Below, piece after piece: positions 1-7,109 of a stretch of 9,998 bases of DNA. The notes beneath the pieces were generated by a model that had not been told where the DNA came from, did no database searches, and saw nothing but the letters and a program-made list of their open reading frames with translations. Position 1 is the first letter of the stretch. The number at the start of each line of letters is the position of its first letter. Source of the stretch: Acidiphilium sp. CAG:727 (GTDB taxonomy: Bacteria > Bacillota > Clostridia > Christensenellales > Borkfalkiaceae); NCBI GenBank assembly GCA_000437515.1, contig FR898477.1, positions 7,523-17,520 on the forward strand, in the 5' to 3' direction. Position numbers and translations under genes: made by a program.

Positions 1-1
1 T

Positions 2-313
2 AGAGGCTATTGCGGCGGCGGTTACGGCGGATATTCGTCGGAAGAGAGTTTGTCTGCCTCTTACGGAACGTATAAAAAGAGTTTCGCAAACTCATATATG
101 CAAAATCGTAAAGCCGCCGCGCCAGCGCAAAAAGCCGTTGGTTCGGGCGACGATTATAAGGCAGGGACAAAGGTTATACATAAAAAATTCGGCGAAGGTA
201 TCATAGTCGCGCGTAAACAAAACGGCGACGACGTGGTTATCGACGTCGCGTTCAAGGGTATAGGCGTAAAATCGCTCGTCGTAAGATACGCCCCCATAGA
301 GGTGGTAAAATGA
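2..313 (+). CDS. pcrA: PcrA/UvrD-type DNA helicase, C-terminal end (5' truncated by window)
   Basis: The frame is open from base 2 with no start required, so this is the last 103 residues of a longer gene. The helicase motor domains lie outside the window. Fragment residues about 1-17 are rich in Gly, Tyr and Ser, residues 18-50 form a basic Ala/Lys/Gln linker, and residues about 51-103 match the PcrA Tudor-like tail (GTKVIHKKFGEG, then VAFKGIGVKSL and a final APIEVV). In Bacillota this tail contacts RNA polymerase, tying the 3'-5' helicase to transcription-coupled repair and removal of RNA-DNA conflicts (family knowledge). The stop codon overlaps the ligA start as ATGA, and pcrA-ligA is a well-known Bacillota pair. 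A TTG at position 50 could be mistaken for a start, but no ribosome binding site precedes it and the frame continues upstream. UvrD and PcrA cannot be told apart from the tail alone; the ligA neighbour favours PcrA. Confidence 0.87.
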   Translation, partial: RGYCGGGYGGYSSEESLSASYGTYKKSFANSYMQNRKAAAPAQKAVGSGDDYKAGTKVIHKKFGEGIIVARKQNGDDVVIDVAFKGIGVKSLVVRYAPIEVVK

Positions 314-2253
314 CCGAAACTCAACGAAAACGCATGCGCGAACTCGTAGACACTCTTAATAAGTACGCCTACGAGTATTACGTTCTCGATAATCCGAGCG
401 TTCCCGACCGCGAATACGACAAACTATACGACGAATTGCAGATATTAGAGGGCGAAACCGGCGTTCGCGAACAAGACAGCCCCACGAGAAGAGTCGGCGG
501 CGAACCTATTTCGGCTTTTAAGAAACACGAACATATTTACAGGCTTTATAGTCTCGACAAATGCGTTACGGAAGACGAACTTTCCGCTTTCGACGAAAGG
601 GTGAGAAAGGTCGTGCCCGACCCGACGTATACCGTAGAATATAAATTCGACGGATTGACTATGTGTCTGACTTACGAAAACGGTTTGTTCGTAAGGGCTA
701 CCACGCGTGGTAACGGAATAGTCGGCGAAGACGTAACGGCGCAGGCGCTCACGATAAAATCTTTTCCGCTTAAAATCGACCGTAAAGACGTAATGGAAAT
801 TCAGGGCGAAGCGATTATCCGCCGTTCCGTGCTTGAAAAATATAATGCGACTGCCGACGAGCCGCTTAAAAACGCAAGAAACGCTGCGGCGGGGGCGATA
901 AGGAATTTAGACCCGAAAGTTACCGAAAAACGCCGTCCCGAAATTATTTTTTATAACGTAAACTACGCCGAAAACGGCGGATTCGATTCGCAACTCGAAA
1001 TTTTCGATTTTCTTAAAAGAAACGGTTTCAAAACGTTTGACTTTTTAAGAGTGTGTAAAAATCTCGACGAAGTAAAAGCCGCCATCGACGAAATCGAAGT
1101 CGGCAGAAGAAGTATAGACGTATTAACCGACGGCGCGGTCGTGAAACTCAATTCCGTAAAAGAAAGAGAGATTTTAGGCTATACCGATAAATTTCCGCGT
1201 TGGGCGGCGGCTTATAAATTCGAAGCCGAAGAAGCCGAAACAACGGTAAAAAGCGTTCGCTGGCAGGTCGGCAGAACGGGTAAACTTACTCCGCTCGGCA
1301 TAGTCGAGCCCGTCGAACTCGCAGGCGCGACGGTGAGAAAAGCCACTCTCAACAACTACGGCGACATACAAAAAAAACGGGTAAAAATCGGCGGCAGAGT
1401 GCTGATAAGACGGAGCAACGAAGTTATTCCCGAAATTTTAGGCGCGCTCGGCGACGAGGGCAAAGAGGTCGAAAAAATCACGGTATGCCCGTATTGCAAA
1501 ACCCCCGTAGTCGAAGTCGGGGCGAATTTATTCTGCCCGAACGAAGATTGTCGTCCGAGAGTGCTTGCAAAACTCGCGAATTTCGCCTGTAAAGACGGTA
1601 TGAACATCGACGGGTTTTCCGAAAAAACGGCAGGAGTACTCTACGACGAAATCGGAGTCGAAAACTTTTCCGAACTCTATACGCTCGACAGGGAAAAACT
1701 CGTCGCTCTCGACGGTTTTCAGGATAAAAAGGCGGATAATCTGCTTTCCGCGATAGAAAAAAGCAAAAACGTCGCATTGCCGAACTTTATTTTTGCGCTC
1801 GGCATCGACGGTGTAGGTAAAAAGACAGCAAAAGATCTGGCAAAAAAACTGAAAACGCTCGGCGGCATAGCGAACGCGTCTGTTGAAGAGTTGTCCGCTC
1901 TCGACGACGTTGGCGAAGTCATGTCAAAGTCGATTTTCGATTATTTCCGCAGCGAAAAAAATAAAAACGAAATCGAAAAATTACTCTGCGCGGGCGTAAA
2001 AATCGCGGAACAGACCGAAGTAAAATCAGGCAGTTTTTCCGGCGAAAAAGTCGTTCTTACGGGTTCGCTTACTTCTTATACGAGAAGCGAAGCGGGCAAA
2101 CTCGTAGAAGAACGCGGCGGCGAAATTCAGTCGTCCGTAACCAAAACCACTACGCTCGTTATCGCGGGCGAAGCCGCGGGCAGTAAACTCGACAAGGCTA
2201 AAAAACTCGGCATAACCGTCATCGGCGAAGAGGAATTCAAAGGCAGATTATAA
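310..2253 (+). CDS. ligA: NAD+-dependent DNA ligase LigA
   Basis: This enzyme seals 3'-OH/5'-phosphate nicks in DNA using NAD+, in Okazaki fragment joining and repair. At 647 residues it is near the usual 660-670. Domains in order: Ia domain (about 1-65, with the tyrosine-rich YEYYVLDNP segment), the adenylation domain with the KxDG motif (KFDG, AMP-accepting Lys112), RNAAAGAIRNLDP (190-202) and TDGAVVKL (273-280), an OB fold (about 310-385), a four-Cys zinc finger (C393, C396, C409, C414), helix-hairpin-helix repeats (about 425-560) and a BRCT domain (about 573-647). The usual PMLSLDN segment reads YRLYSLDK, a variant I associate with some clostridial ligases. The ATG lies in an ATGA overlap with pcrA and is preceded by GAGGTGG (300-306) about 3 nt upstream, so translation is probably coupled. 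No clear promoter is seen in front, so it is presumably transcribed with pcrA. Confidence 0.97.
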   Translation: MTETQRKRMRELVDTLNKYAYEYYVLDNPSVPDREYDKLYDELQILEGETGVREQDSPTRRVGGEPISAFKKHEHIYRLYSLDKCVTEDELSAFDERVRKVVPDPTYTVEYKFDGLTMCLTYENGLFVRATTRGNGIVGEDVTAQALTIKSFPLKIDRKDVMEIQGEAIIRRSVLEKYNATADEPLKNARNAAAGAIRNLDPKVTEKRRPEIIFYNVNYAENGGFDSQLEIFDFLKRNGFKTFDFLRVCKNLDEVKAAIDEIEVGRRSIDVLTDGAVVKLNSVKEREILGYTDKFPRWAAAYKFEAEEAETTVKSVRWQVGRTGKLTPLGIVEPVELAGATVRKATLNNYGDIQKKRVKIGGRVLIRRSNEVIPEILGALGDEGKEVEKITVCPYCKTPVVEVGANLFCPNEDCRPRVLAKLANFACKDGMNIDGFSEKTAGVLYDEIGVENFSELYTLDREKLVALDGFQDKKADNLLSAIEKSKNVALPNFIFALGIDGVGKKTAKDLAKKLKTLGGIANASVEELSALDDVGEVMSKSIFDYFRSEKNKNEIEKLLCAGVKIAEQTEVKSGSFSGEKVVLTGSLTSYTRSEAGKLVEERGGEIQSSVTKTTTLVIAGEAAGSKLDKAKKLGITVIGEEEFKGRL

Positions 2254-2272
2254 TATTTATATCATATTACGC

Positions 2273-2301
2273 TTGATATTTTTCGAGAAATGTGATATTA
2301 T
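2273..2301 (+). promoter_or_regulatory. Sigma-A (housekeeping) promoter with extended -10, for the yicC operon
   Basis: A -35 box TTGATA (2273-2278) and a -10 box TATTAT (2296-2301) are separated by exactly 17 bp. A TG one base upstream of the -10 (2293-2294) makes it an extended -10. It lies in the only sizeable intergenic gap of the window (2254-2355) and points towards yicC. The predicted transcription start is near 2307-2309, giving a leader of about 48 nt. It probably drives yicC, rpoZ and the genes beyond, alongside read-through from pcrA-ligA. This is a match by eye to the consensus and has not been measured. Confidence 0.8.
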
Positions 2302-2309
2302 ACGCGCAG

Positions 2310-2342
2310 ACGGACGAGAAGCGTTTATTAAAATTCGTCCGT
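2310..2342 (+). promoter_or_regulatory. 5' leader hairpin of the yicC transcript
   Basis: ACGGACGA (2310-2317) and TCGTCCGT (2335-2342) are perfect inverted repeats that form an 8-bp GC-rich stem with a 17-nt loop. The stem begins within a few bases of the predicted transcription start and ends directly against the ribosome binding site AAAGGA (2343-2348), which precedes the yicC ATG by 7 nt. No T-tract follows, so it is not a terminator. Placement suggests a 5'-end stabilising or translation-modulating structure; its function is inference. Confidence 0.6.
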
Positions 2343-2355
2343 AAAGGAATAAAAT

Positions 2356-3231
2356 ATGCAAAGTATGACCGGCTACGGCAAAGCCGAATATGCCGAAAAC
2401 GGAATAACTTTAACCGTCGAAGTAAAAACGGTGAACAACAGGTATCTCGATATAATTCCGAAATATCCCCGTTGTTTCGTGTTTTTGGACGACGTTATAA
2501 GAAAGACCGTCCAGAGTAAACTTTTAAGGGGCAGGGTCGAACTGTTCGTTTCTTACGATAATACGTCTGACGACGGAAAGACTCTTATAACCGACGAGGG
2601 GCTTGCGGCTTCTTACGTCGCTGCTGCTAAAAACCTTTCCGAAAAATTCGGAGTCGAAAACGATCTGACGGTTACCGCGCTTATGCGGCTGCCCGACGTG
2701 TTGGTTGAAAAGGTCGGCGCGACCGACGAGGAAAAACTCCAAGAAATTCTCGTCGCGACGTTAACGAAAGCGCTCGATAACCTCAACGCCATGAGAAAGG
2801 TCGAGGGCGAAAAACTCAAATCGGATATTTACGCAAGGGCGAATACCGTAGAACAACTCGTTAAAAAGTTATACGTTTACGCTCCTTCGGTTAAAGAAAA
2901 TTATGCGGCAAGACTTAAAGAACGGATAGAAGACGCTATGGGTAACGCCGCCTACGACGAAGCGAGGCTCTTGCAGGAAGTCGCGATGTTCTCGGATAAA
3001 TCGGATATAACCGAGGAAATAACCAGGCTTAAAAGCCATATAGCGCAACTAAGGCAGATTCTTGCCGCAGAAAAGGACGCAGGTAAAAAACTCGACTTTC
3101 TGATGCAGGAGTTAAACAGGGAAACGAACACCGTTTGCAGTAAATCCAACGACACGGGCGTAACCGAAATAGGTCTTGCGCTCAAAAACGAAATCGAAAA
3201 AATGCGCGAACAAGTGCAGAATTTAGAATAA
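2356..3231 (+). CDS. yicC: YicC/YloC-family endoribonuclease
   Basis: The 291-residue product has the full family architecture. The N-terminal YicC-like domain begins with the signature SMTGYGKAE (3-11), followed by VEVKTVNNRYLDI (21-33) and RGRVEL (58-63). A central helical region carries MRKVEGEKLKSDI (146-158). The C-terminal DUF1732 domain has EVAMFSDKSDITEEI (208-222), RLKSH (224-228), ELNRETNTVCSK (252-263) and the terminal EKMREQVQNLE. Family members (YicC in E. coli, YloC in B. subtilis) are single-strand-directed endoribonucleases involved in RNA turnover; in E. coli the protein affects small-RNA decay. The ATG has a good binding site (AAAGGA, 7-nt spacing) and follows a strong promoter and a leader hairpin. 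In most Bacillota remA and gmk follow yicC, but here rpoZ comes next after 21 bp. Confidence 0.94.
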   Translation: MQSMTGYGKAEYAENGITLTVEVKTVNNRYLDIIPKYPRCFVFLDDVIRKTVQSKLLRGRVELFVSYDNTSDDGKTLITDEGLAASYVAAAKNLSEKFGVENDLTVTALMRLPDVLVEKVGATDEEKLQEILVATLTKALDNLNAMRKVEGEKLKSDIYARANTVEQLVKKLYVYAPSVKENYAARLKERIEDAMGNAAYDEARLLQEVAMFSDKSDITEEITRLKSHIAQLRQILAAEKDAGKKLDFLMQELNRETNTVCSKSNDTGVTEIGLALKNEIEKMREQVQNLE

Positions 3232-3252
3232 GAGAAAAAGGAGATAAGAATT

Positions 3253-3456
3253 ATGATAAATCAACCGCCTATCGACGAACTTGCAGAAAGAATAGGATCT
3301 AAATATGGTCTTTGCGTTATCGCTTCCAAACGCGCGCGCCAACTTATCGACCACGCGCAGAATCAGGGAATGACAGACCTTCCCGATAACAGAAAACCGC
3401 TTACGGAAGCCGCCCTCGAAATCGACGACGGAAAAGTAACCGTATCCAAGTATTGA
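3253..3456 (+). CDS. rpoZ: DNA-directed RNA polymerase omega subunit
   Basis: The 67-residue product matches the usual length of the Bacillota omega subunit, the small protein that wraps the beta' C-terminal region and helps assemble RNA polymerase. Recognisable family segments are the N-terminal PPIDEL (5-10), KYGLCVIASKRARQL (17-31), the KPLTEAALEI block (48-57) and the following DDGKV. The start is well defined by a strong ribosome binding site, AAGGAGA (3238-3244), about 8 nt before the ATG. It sits between yicC and priA as in many Bacillota, but gmk, normally directly upstream, and coaBC, normally directly downstream, are both missing. A stem-loop follows the stop codon. Confidence 0.93.
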   Translation: MINQPPIDELAERIGSKYGLCVIASKRARQLIDHAQNQGMTDLPDNRKPLTEAALEIDDGKVTVSKY

Positions 3457-3469
3457 TTTAATGCGTTTT

Positions 3470-3496
3470 AACGGGGTTGCAATGCGCAACTCCGTT
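3470..3496 (+). terminator. Stem-loop between rpoZ and priA; partial terminator or attenuator-like structure
   Basis: Bases 3470-3480 and 3486-3496 pair over 11 bp (one G-U pair at 3475/3491) around a 5-nt loop (3481-3485), giving a strong GC-containing stem. Only a three-base T run (3495-3497) follows before CGC, so as a rho-independent terminator it would be weak. It fills the 54-nt gap between rpoZ and priA, ending 14 nt before the priA ATG. It could trim transcription into priA, mark a processing site, or affect priA translation. The pairing is seen directly; the role is inference. Confidence 0.45.
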
Positions 3497-3510
3497 TCGC
3501 TATCGAAAAG

Positions 3511-5703
3511 ATGATTGCAAAAGTTATAGTCGACGTGGCGCATAGCGAAGTCGACAAGGTTTTCGACTATATATCGGTTGACGGCGTAAACGAGGGAGAT
3601 CGCGTACTCGTGCCTTTCGGCAGGCAAACTATCGAAGGTTTCGTGGTCGGGTTTTCGTCTGCGTCCGATTTGCCGTACGAAAAATTAAAAGCAATCGTCA
3701 AAAGGTTGGACGATTTTTCGGCTTTGAGCGAAGAAACGCTCAGATTGGCCGAATTTTTACGCGATACGTATCACGTGCCGTTTGCGCTTGCGTTAAGGCA
3801 ATTCATACCGTCCGAACTTCGCGGCGGAAAAGTGAGAGAAAAGACCGTTTTGGCAGTTACTTTGCGCGATGTTCCGGCAGAAGAAATCACGTCGTCGCTA
3901 AAAAAATCGGCTACGGCGCAAATCGGAATAATCGAAACGCTTGCGAAAACGAAAAAGGCGGGCTTTACCGAACTGTCCGAAAAATTCGGCTCGTCCGCGA
4001 TAAGAGCGCTTGAAAAACGCGGATTTTTAACCGTTACCGAGGAAAAATCCGGCAGGATTCCTTATACGACGCTTGAAAATTCGGCTAAAGACGTAAAACT
4101 TACACCCGAACAGGCGCGGGCGGTTTACGGAATAGAAAACACCGACAAACGAACGAGTCTGTTGTTCGGCGTAACGGGCAGCGGCAAAACCGAAGTATAC
4201 CTTAAACTCATAAGCGATACGCTTAAAAAAGGCAAAACGGCTATAATGCTCGTACCCGAAATATCGCTCACGCCGCAAATGCTCCGCCAACTGCGGGCAA
4301 GATTTCAAGGGGAAGTTTCCATACTTCACAGCAAACTTTCGGCGGGCGAAAAGTTCGACGAGTGGTTAAGGCTCAAACGGGGAGAAGCGAAAATAGCGAT
4401 CGGCGCGAGAAGCGCGATTTTTGCTCCGCTCGATAATCTGGGGCTTATCGTCATCGACGAAGAACACGACGGAAGTTACGAAGCCGAAAACAGTCCGAGA
4501 TATAAGACGATAGAAGTTGCCGAAGAACGGGCAAGGCTTTCGGGCGCAAAGATAGTGCTCGGCAGCGCAACGCCGTCCGTCGGGAGTTACGACAAGGCGA
4601 TAAGCGGCGAGTATTACCTTGCCGAAATGAAAACGAGGATAAACGGTAAAAATCTGCCGGAATTTATCGTCGCCGACATGCGTCAGGAAATAAGGCGGGG
4701 CAACGAAAGCATATTTTCGTCCGATTTGAAATCCGAAATAGACGATTGCTTAAAACAAGGTAATCAGGCTATAATATTCTTTAATCGTCGCGGATATTCG
4801 CGGCAGGTGATTTGCAGAGATTGCGGTAACGTAATACGATGCGAAAATTGCGACGTCGCTCTCAATTACCATAAAGATCAGGGCGTTCTGAAATGTCATT
4901 TTTGCAACGCTACTTATAAAATGCCGTCGGCTTGTCCCGAGTGCGGTTCGATAAATTTAAGTTATAACGGCATAGGCACTCAGAAGGTGGTAGACGAGAT
5001 TAAAAGACTTTTTCCGTCGGCAAGACTTCTGCGCATGGATAACGACACGACGAGCGGCAAGGAAGGGCATTTTAAGATATTAAAAGATTTTGCCGAGAAA
5101 AAAGCCGATATTTTGGTCGGAACGCAGATGGTTGCCAAAGGGCACGACTTCCCCGCGGTTACCCTCGTGGGTATACTCGACGCGGATATGAGCCTGTATT
5201 TTTCGGATTATCGAAGCGGCGAGAGAACTTATCAGTTAATAACGCAGGTTGCGGGCAGAAGCGGCAGGGCGGATAAAAAAGGCAAAGTCGTTTTACAGAC
5301 GTACAATCCCGAAAACGAAGTGTTGCGTTTCGCCATAAATTACGACTACGTAGGTTTTTTCGAAAGAGAAAAGGCTGTCAGAAAGAGTACGAACTTTCCC
5401 CCGTATTCGCTCGTGCTTCGTATAATGGTGGAAGCCGACGACGACAAGGCAGCAATGGAAGGCTTAAAAGAAGTCTATTTCCGCGTCAAAGAAGTTTACG
5501 ACCGCGAAAGGGACAAATTCACATTTTTCAATAAGATGAAATGTCCCGTAAAGCGTATAAAAAACAAATATCGCTACGAAATACTCATGCGTATTCCTCC
5601 CGACGATAAGCGATTGAAAGACGATATATATAATCTCGCGTTAAAAGATAAAAAACCCGGCGTTTTAACTTACGTCGAAGAAAATCCAAGCAACTTATAT
5701 TAA
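3511..5703 (+). CDS. priA: Primosomal protein N' (replication restart helicase PriA)
   Basis: PriA is a 3'-5' superfamily 2 helicase that recognises stalled or repaired forks and starts reloading of the replicative helicase. At 730 residues it is the normal length. Order of elements: the N-terminal 3'-DNA-binding domain opening with IAKVIVDV, a winged-helix region (about 105-190), Walker A GVTGSGKT (220-227), the Walker B box DEEH (316-319), GSATPS (351-356), eight zinc-binding cysteines (C435, C438, C444, C447, C462, C465, C475, C478), KGHDFP (543-548) and motif VI QVAGRSGR (579-586). The C-terminal domain ends near residue 730. The ATG at 3511 is the only start that fits: a stop lies in frame at 3469-3471, with no ATG, GTG or TTG between. 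Only GAAAAG directly abutting the ATG resembles a ribosome binding site, so initiation looks weak or dependent on upstream translation. Next gene def follows after 9 nt. Confidence 0.97.
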   Translation: MIAKVIVDVAHSEVDKVFDYISVDGVNEGDRVLVPFGRQTIEGFVVGFSSASDLPYEKLKAIVKRLDDFSALSEETLRLAEFLRDTYHVPFALALRQFIPSELRGGKVREKTVLAVTLRDVPAEEITSSLKKSATAQIGIIETLAKTKKAGFTELSEKFGSSAIRALEKRGFLTVTEEKSGRIPYTTLENSAKDVKLTPEQARAVYGIENTDKRTSLLFGVTGSGKTEVYLKLISDTLKKGKTAIMLVPEISLTPQMLRQLRARFQGEVSILHSKLSAGEKFDEWLRLKRGEAKIAIGARSAIFAPLDNLGLIVIDEEHDGSYEAENSPRYKTIEVAEERARLSGAKIVLGSATPSVGSYDKAISGEYYLAEMKTRINGKNLPEFIVADMRQEIRRGNESIFSSDLKSEIDDCLKQGNQAIIFFNRRGYSRQVICRDCGNVIRCENCDVALNYHKDQGVLKCHFCNATYKMPSACPECGSINLSYNGIGTQKVVDEIKRLFPSARLLRMDNDTTSGKEGHFKILKDFAEKKADILVGTQMVAKGHDFPAVTLVGILDADMSLYFSDYRSGERTYQLITQVAGRSGRADKKGKVVLQTYNPENEVLRFAINYDYVGFFEREKAVRKSTNFPPYSLVLRIMVEADDDKAAMEGLKEVYFRVKEVYDRERDKFTFFNKMKCPVKRIKNKYRYEILMRIPPDDKRLKDDIYNLALKDKKPGVLTYVEENPSNLY

Positions 5704-5712
5704 AGGCATTAT

Positions 5713-6174
5713 ATGATATTACCGATTTTACAGATAGGAAACGAAATACTAAACGAGAAATGCTCGCCCGTCGAAAATTTCGACGACGAACTTAAAAAAT
5801 TACTCGACGATATGAAACAAACTCTTGCCGACGCAAAGGGCGCGGGACTTGCCGCTCCGCAGGTCGGTAAAAGTTTAAGGGTGTTCATCGTAGATACCGA
5901 CGACGGCTACTTCGAATTCGTAAACCCGGTAATTTTAGGTACGTCGGGTTCGCAGTACGGCACCGAGGGGTGCTTGTCGGTAAAGGGCAAGTGGGGCGAC
6001 GTTAAACGTCCTAAAAAAGTTACGGTAGAAGCGTACGACAGAAACGGAAATAAGTTCAAGCACGTCGCCCGGAATTTTTCCGCGCGCGCCGTCTGCCACG
6101 AATACGACCATTTAGACGGCGTTTTGTACGTCGAAAAAGCAAATAATTTAAGGGACGACGATCAGGATAAATGA
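5713..6174 (+). CDS. def: Peptide deformylase
   Basis: This metalloenzyme removes the formyl group from the N-terminal methionine of new proteins at the ribosome. The 153-residue product carries all three family motifs: GAGLAAPQVG (43-52), EGCLS (85-89) and HEYDH (129-133). The metal ligands are C87, H129 and H133, and E130 is the catalytic base. The short length and the motif forms fit the compact bacterial type. The ribosome binding site AAAGG (5702-5706) overlaps the priA stop codon, with 6 nt before the ATG. The stop overlaps the fmt start in an ATGA, so the enzyme that removes formyl groups is translationally linked to the one that adds them, as in many bacteria. Confidence 0.96.
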   Translation: MILPILQIGNEILNEKCSPVENFDDELKKLLDDMKQTLADAKGAGLAAPQVGKSLRVFIVDTDDGYFEFVNPVILGTSGSQYGTEGCLSVKGKWGDVKRPKKVTVEAYDRNGNKFKHVARNFSARAVCHEYDHLDGVLYVEKANNLRDDDQDK

Positions 6175-7109
6175 GAGTAATTTATATGGGAACGCCGGAT
6201 TTTGCCGTTCCCGCATTGAAAAGAATAGCGGAAAGCGGCTTACATACGGTCGTAGCCGTCGTAACTCAACCCGATCGCCCCGTCGGCAGAAAGGGCGTAA
6301 TTACCCCTCCGCCCGTCAAGACGGTCGCTTTAAGTTACGGTTTACCCGTGTATCAATTCGAAAAAATCAGAAGCGACGGCGCAGAAACGCTTAAAAGCCT
6401 TCGCGCGGACATTATGGTTACTTGCGCTTACGGTCAGATATTGTCGCAGGAAATAATAGATATCTGCCGCTACGGAATAATAAATATCCACGCTTCTTTG
6501 CTTCCGCGCTACCGTGGCGCCGCTCCGATACAATACGCGGTTATAAACGGCGAAAAGGAAACGGGCGTTACCGTAATGCAGACCGAAGCGGGGCTCGATA
6601 CGGGAGATATAATTTCTCAGGTAAAAACGCCGATAGGCGAAGACGAAACCGCGGGCGAACTTGCCGTTCGCCTTTCCGAAATCGGCGCAGATATGATAAA
6701 CGGCGTATTGACGGAGATCGAAAACGGGAAAGTAACACGCGTAAAACAAGACGACGGTAAGGCGTTCGTCGTCAGAACTATCAAAAAAGAGCAAGCCGAA
6801 ATCAATTTTGATAAACCCGCTCGGGATATAAAGCAGTTTATACTCGGAATGAACCCTTCGCCTATAGCGTATACCTCGCTTTGCGGTAAAAAACTTAAAA
6901 TTTATAAAGCGACCGTTGCCGACGGCGATTGCGCGGGCAAGATCGGCGAAGCGGTAAAAGTCGATAAAGAACTTTTGATAAAGACGGGCGACGGACTTTT
7001 GAATATTACCGAATTGCAGGAAGAAGGCGGTAAAAAAATGGACGCGAAAAGTTTTCTTGCCGGCAGAAAAATAAAAGTCGGCGACGTGTTGGGCGAGAAA
7101 AATGATTAA
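6171..7109 (+). CDS. fmt: Methionyl-tRNA formyltransferase
   Basis: Fmt transfers a formyl group from 10-formyltetrahydrofolate to methionyl-tRNA(fMet), making the bacterial initiator tRNA. The 312-residue product has the catalytic N-terminal Rossmann-like domain starting with MGTPDFAVPALKRI, the signature NIHASLLPRYRGAAPI (105-120) with N105 and H107, and D143 in GLDTGD as the third catalytic residue. A C-terminal OB-like tRNA-binding domain (about 205-312) follows. The usually conserved NPWP in this second part reads NPSP (228-231), and the preceding KI-KE region is RTIKKE; both are mild divergences. The start lies in an ATGA overlap with def, with AGGAT (6164-6168) just upstream. The 3' end overlaps rsmB by 8 nt. 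Length and motifs indicate an intact enzyme. Confidence 0.96.
   Translation: MRVIYMGTPDFAVPALKRIAESGLHTVVAVVTQPDRPVGRKGVITPPPVKTVALSYGLPVYQFEKIRSDGAETLKSLRADIMVTCAYGQILSQEIIDICRYGIINIHASLLPRYRGAAPIQYAVINGEKETGVTVMQTEAGLDTGDIISQVKTPIGEDETAGELAVRLSEIGADMINGVLTEIENGKVTRVKQDDGKAFVVRTIKKEQAEINFDKPARDIKQFILGMNPSPIAYTSLCGKKLKIYKATVADGDCAGKIGEAVKVDKELLIKTGDGLLNITELQEEGGKKMDAKSFLAGRKIKVGDVLGEKND

Noticed and set aside
699..712. Perfect 14-bp palindrome (TACCACGCGTGGTA) inside ligA.
   Set aside because: One such palindrome is roughly expected by chance in 10 kb, and it encodes the conserved ATTRGN segment of the ligase, which explains the bases.
2254..2283. Possible terminator after ligA: ATATCA (2259-2264) and TGATAT (2274-2279) followed by four further T residues.
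   Set aside because: The stem is only 6 bp and almost all A-T, so it would be unstable, and its right arm is also the -35 region of the yicC promoter. Not convincing as a terminator.
2292..2519. Plus-strand open frame of 75 codons beginning in the yicC promoter.
   Set aside because: It would begin inside the -10 region, upstream of the predicted transcript start, and then runs out of frame through yicC.
3453..3481. Possible separate promoter for priA starting with TTGATT at 3453.
   Set aside because: At 16-18 bp spacing there is no TATAAT-like -10 sequence; the region is occupied by the stem-loop instead.
3223..3627. Minus-strand open frame of 134 codons spanning rpoZ and the ends of yicC and priA.
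   Set aside because: It covers the rpoZ gene, which has a strong binding site and clear family match on the + strand; the antisense translation resembles nothing.
6342..6794. Minus-strand open frame of 150 codons opposite fmt.
   Set aside because: Shadow of fmt; no family features and no promoter or binding site seen.
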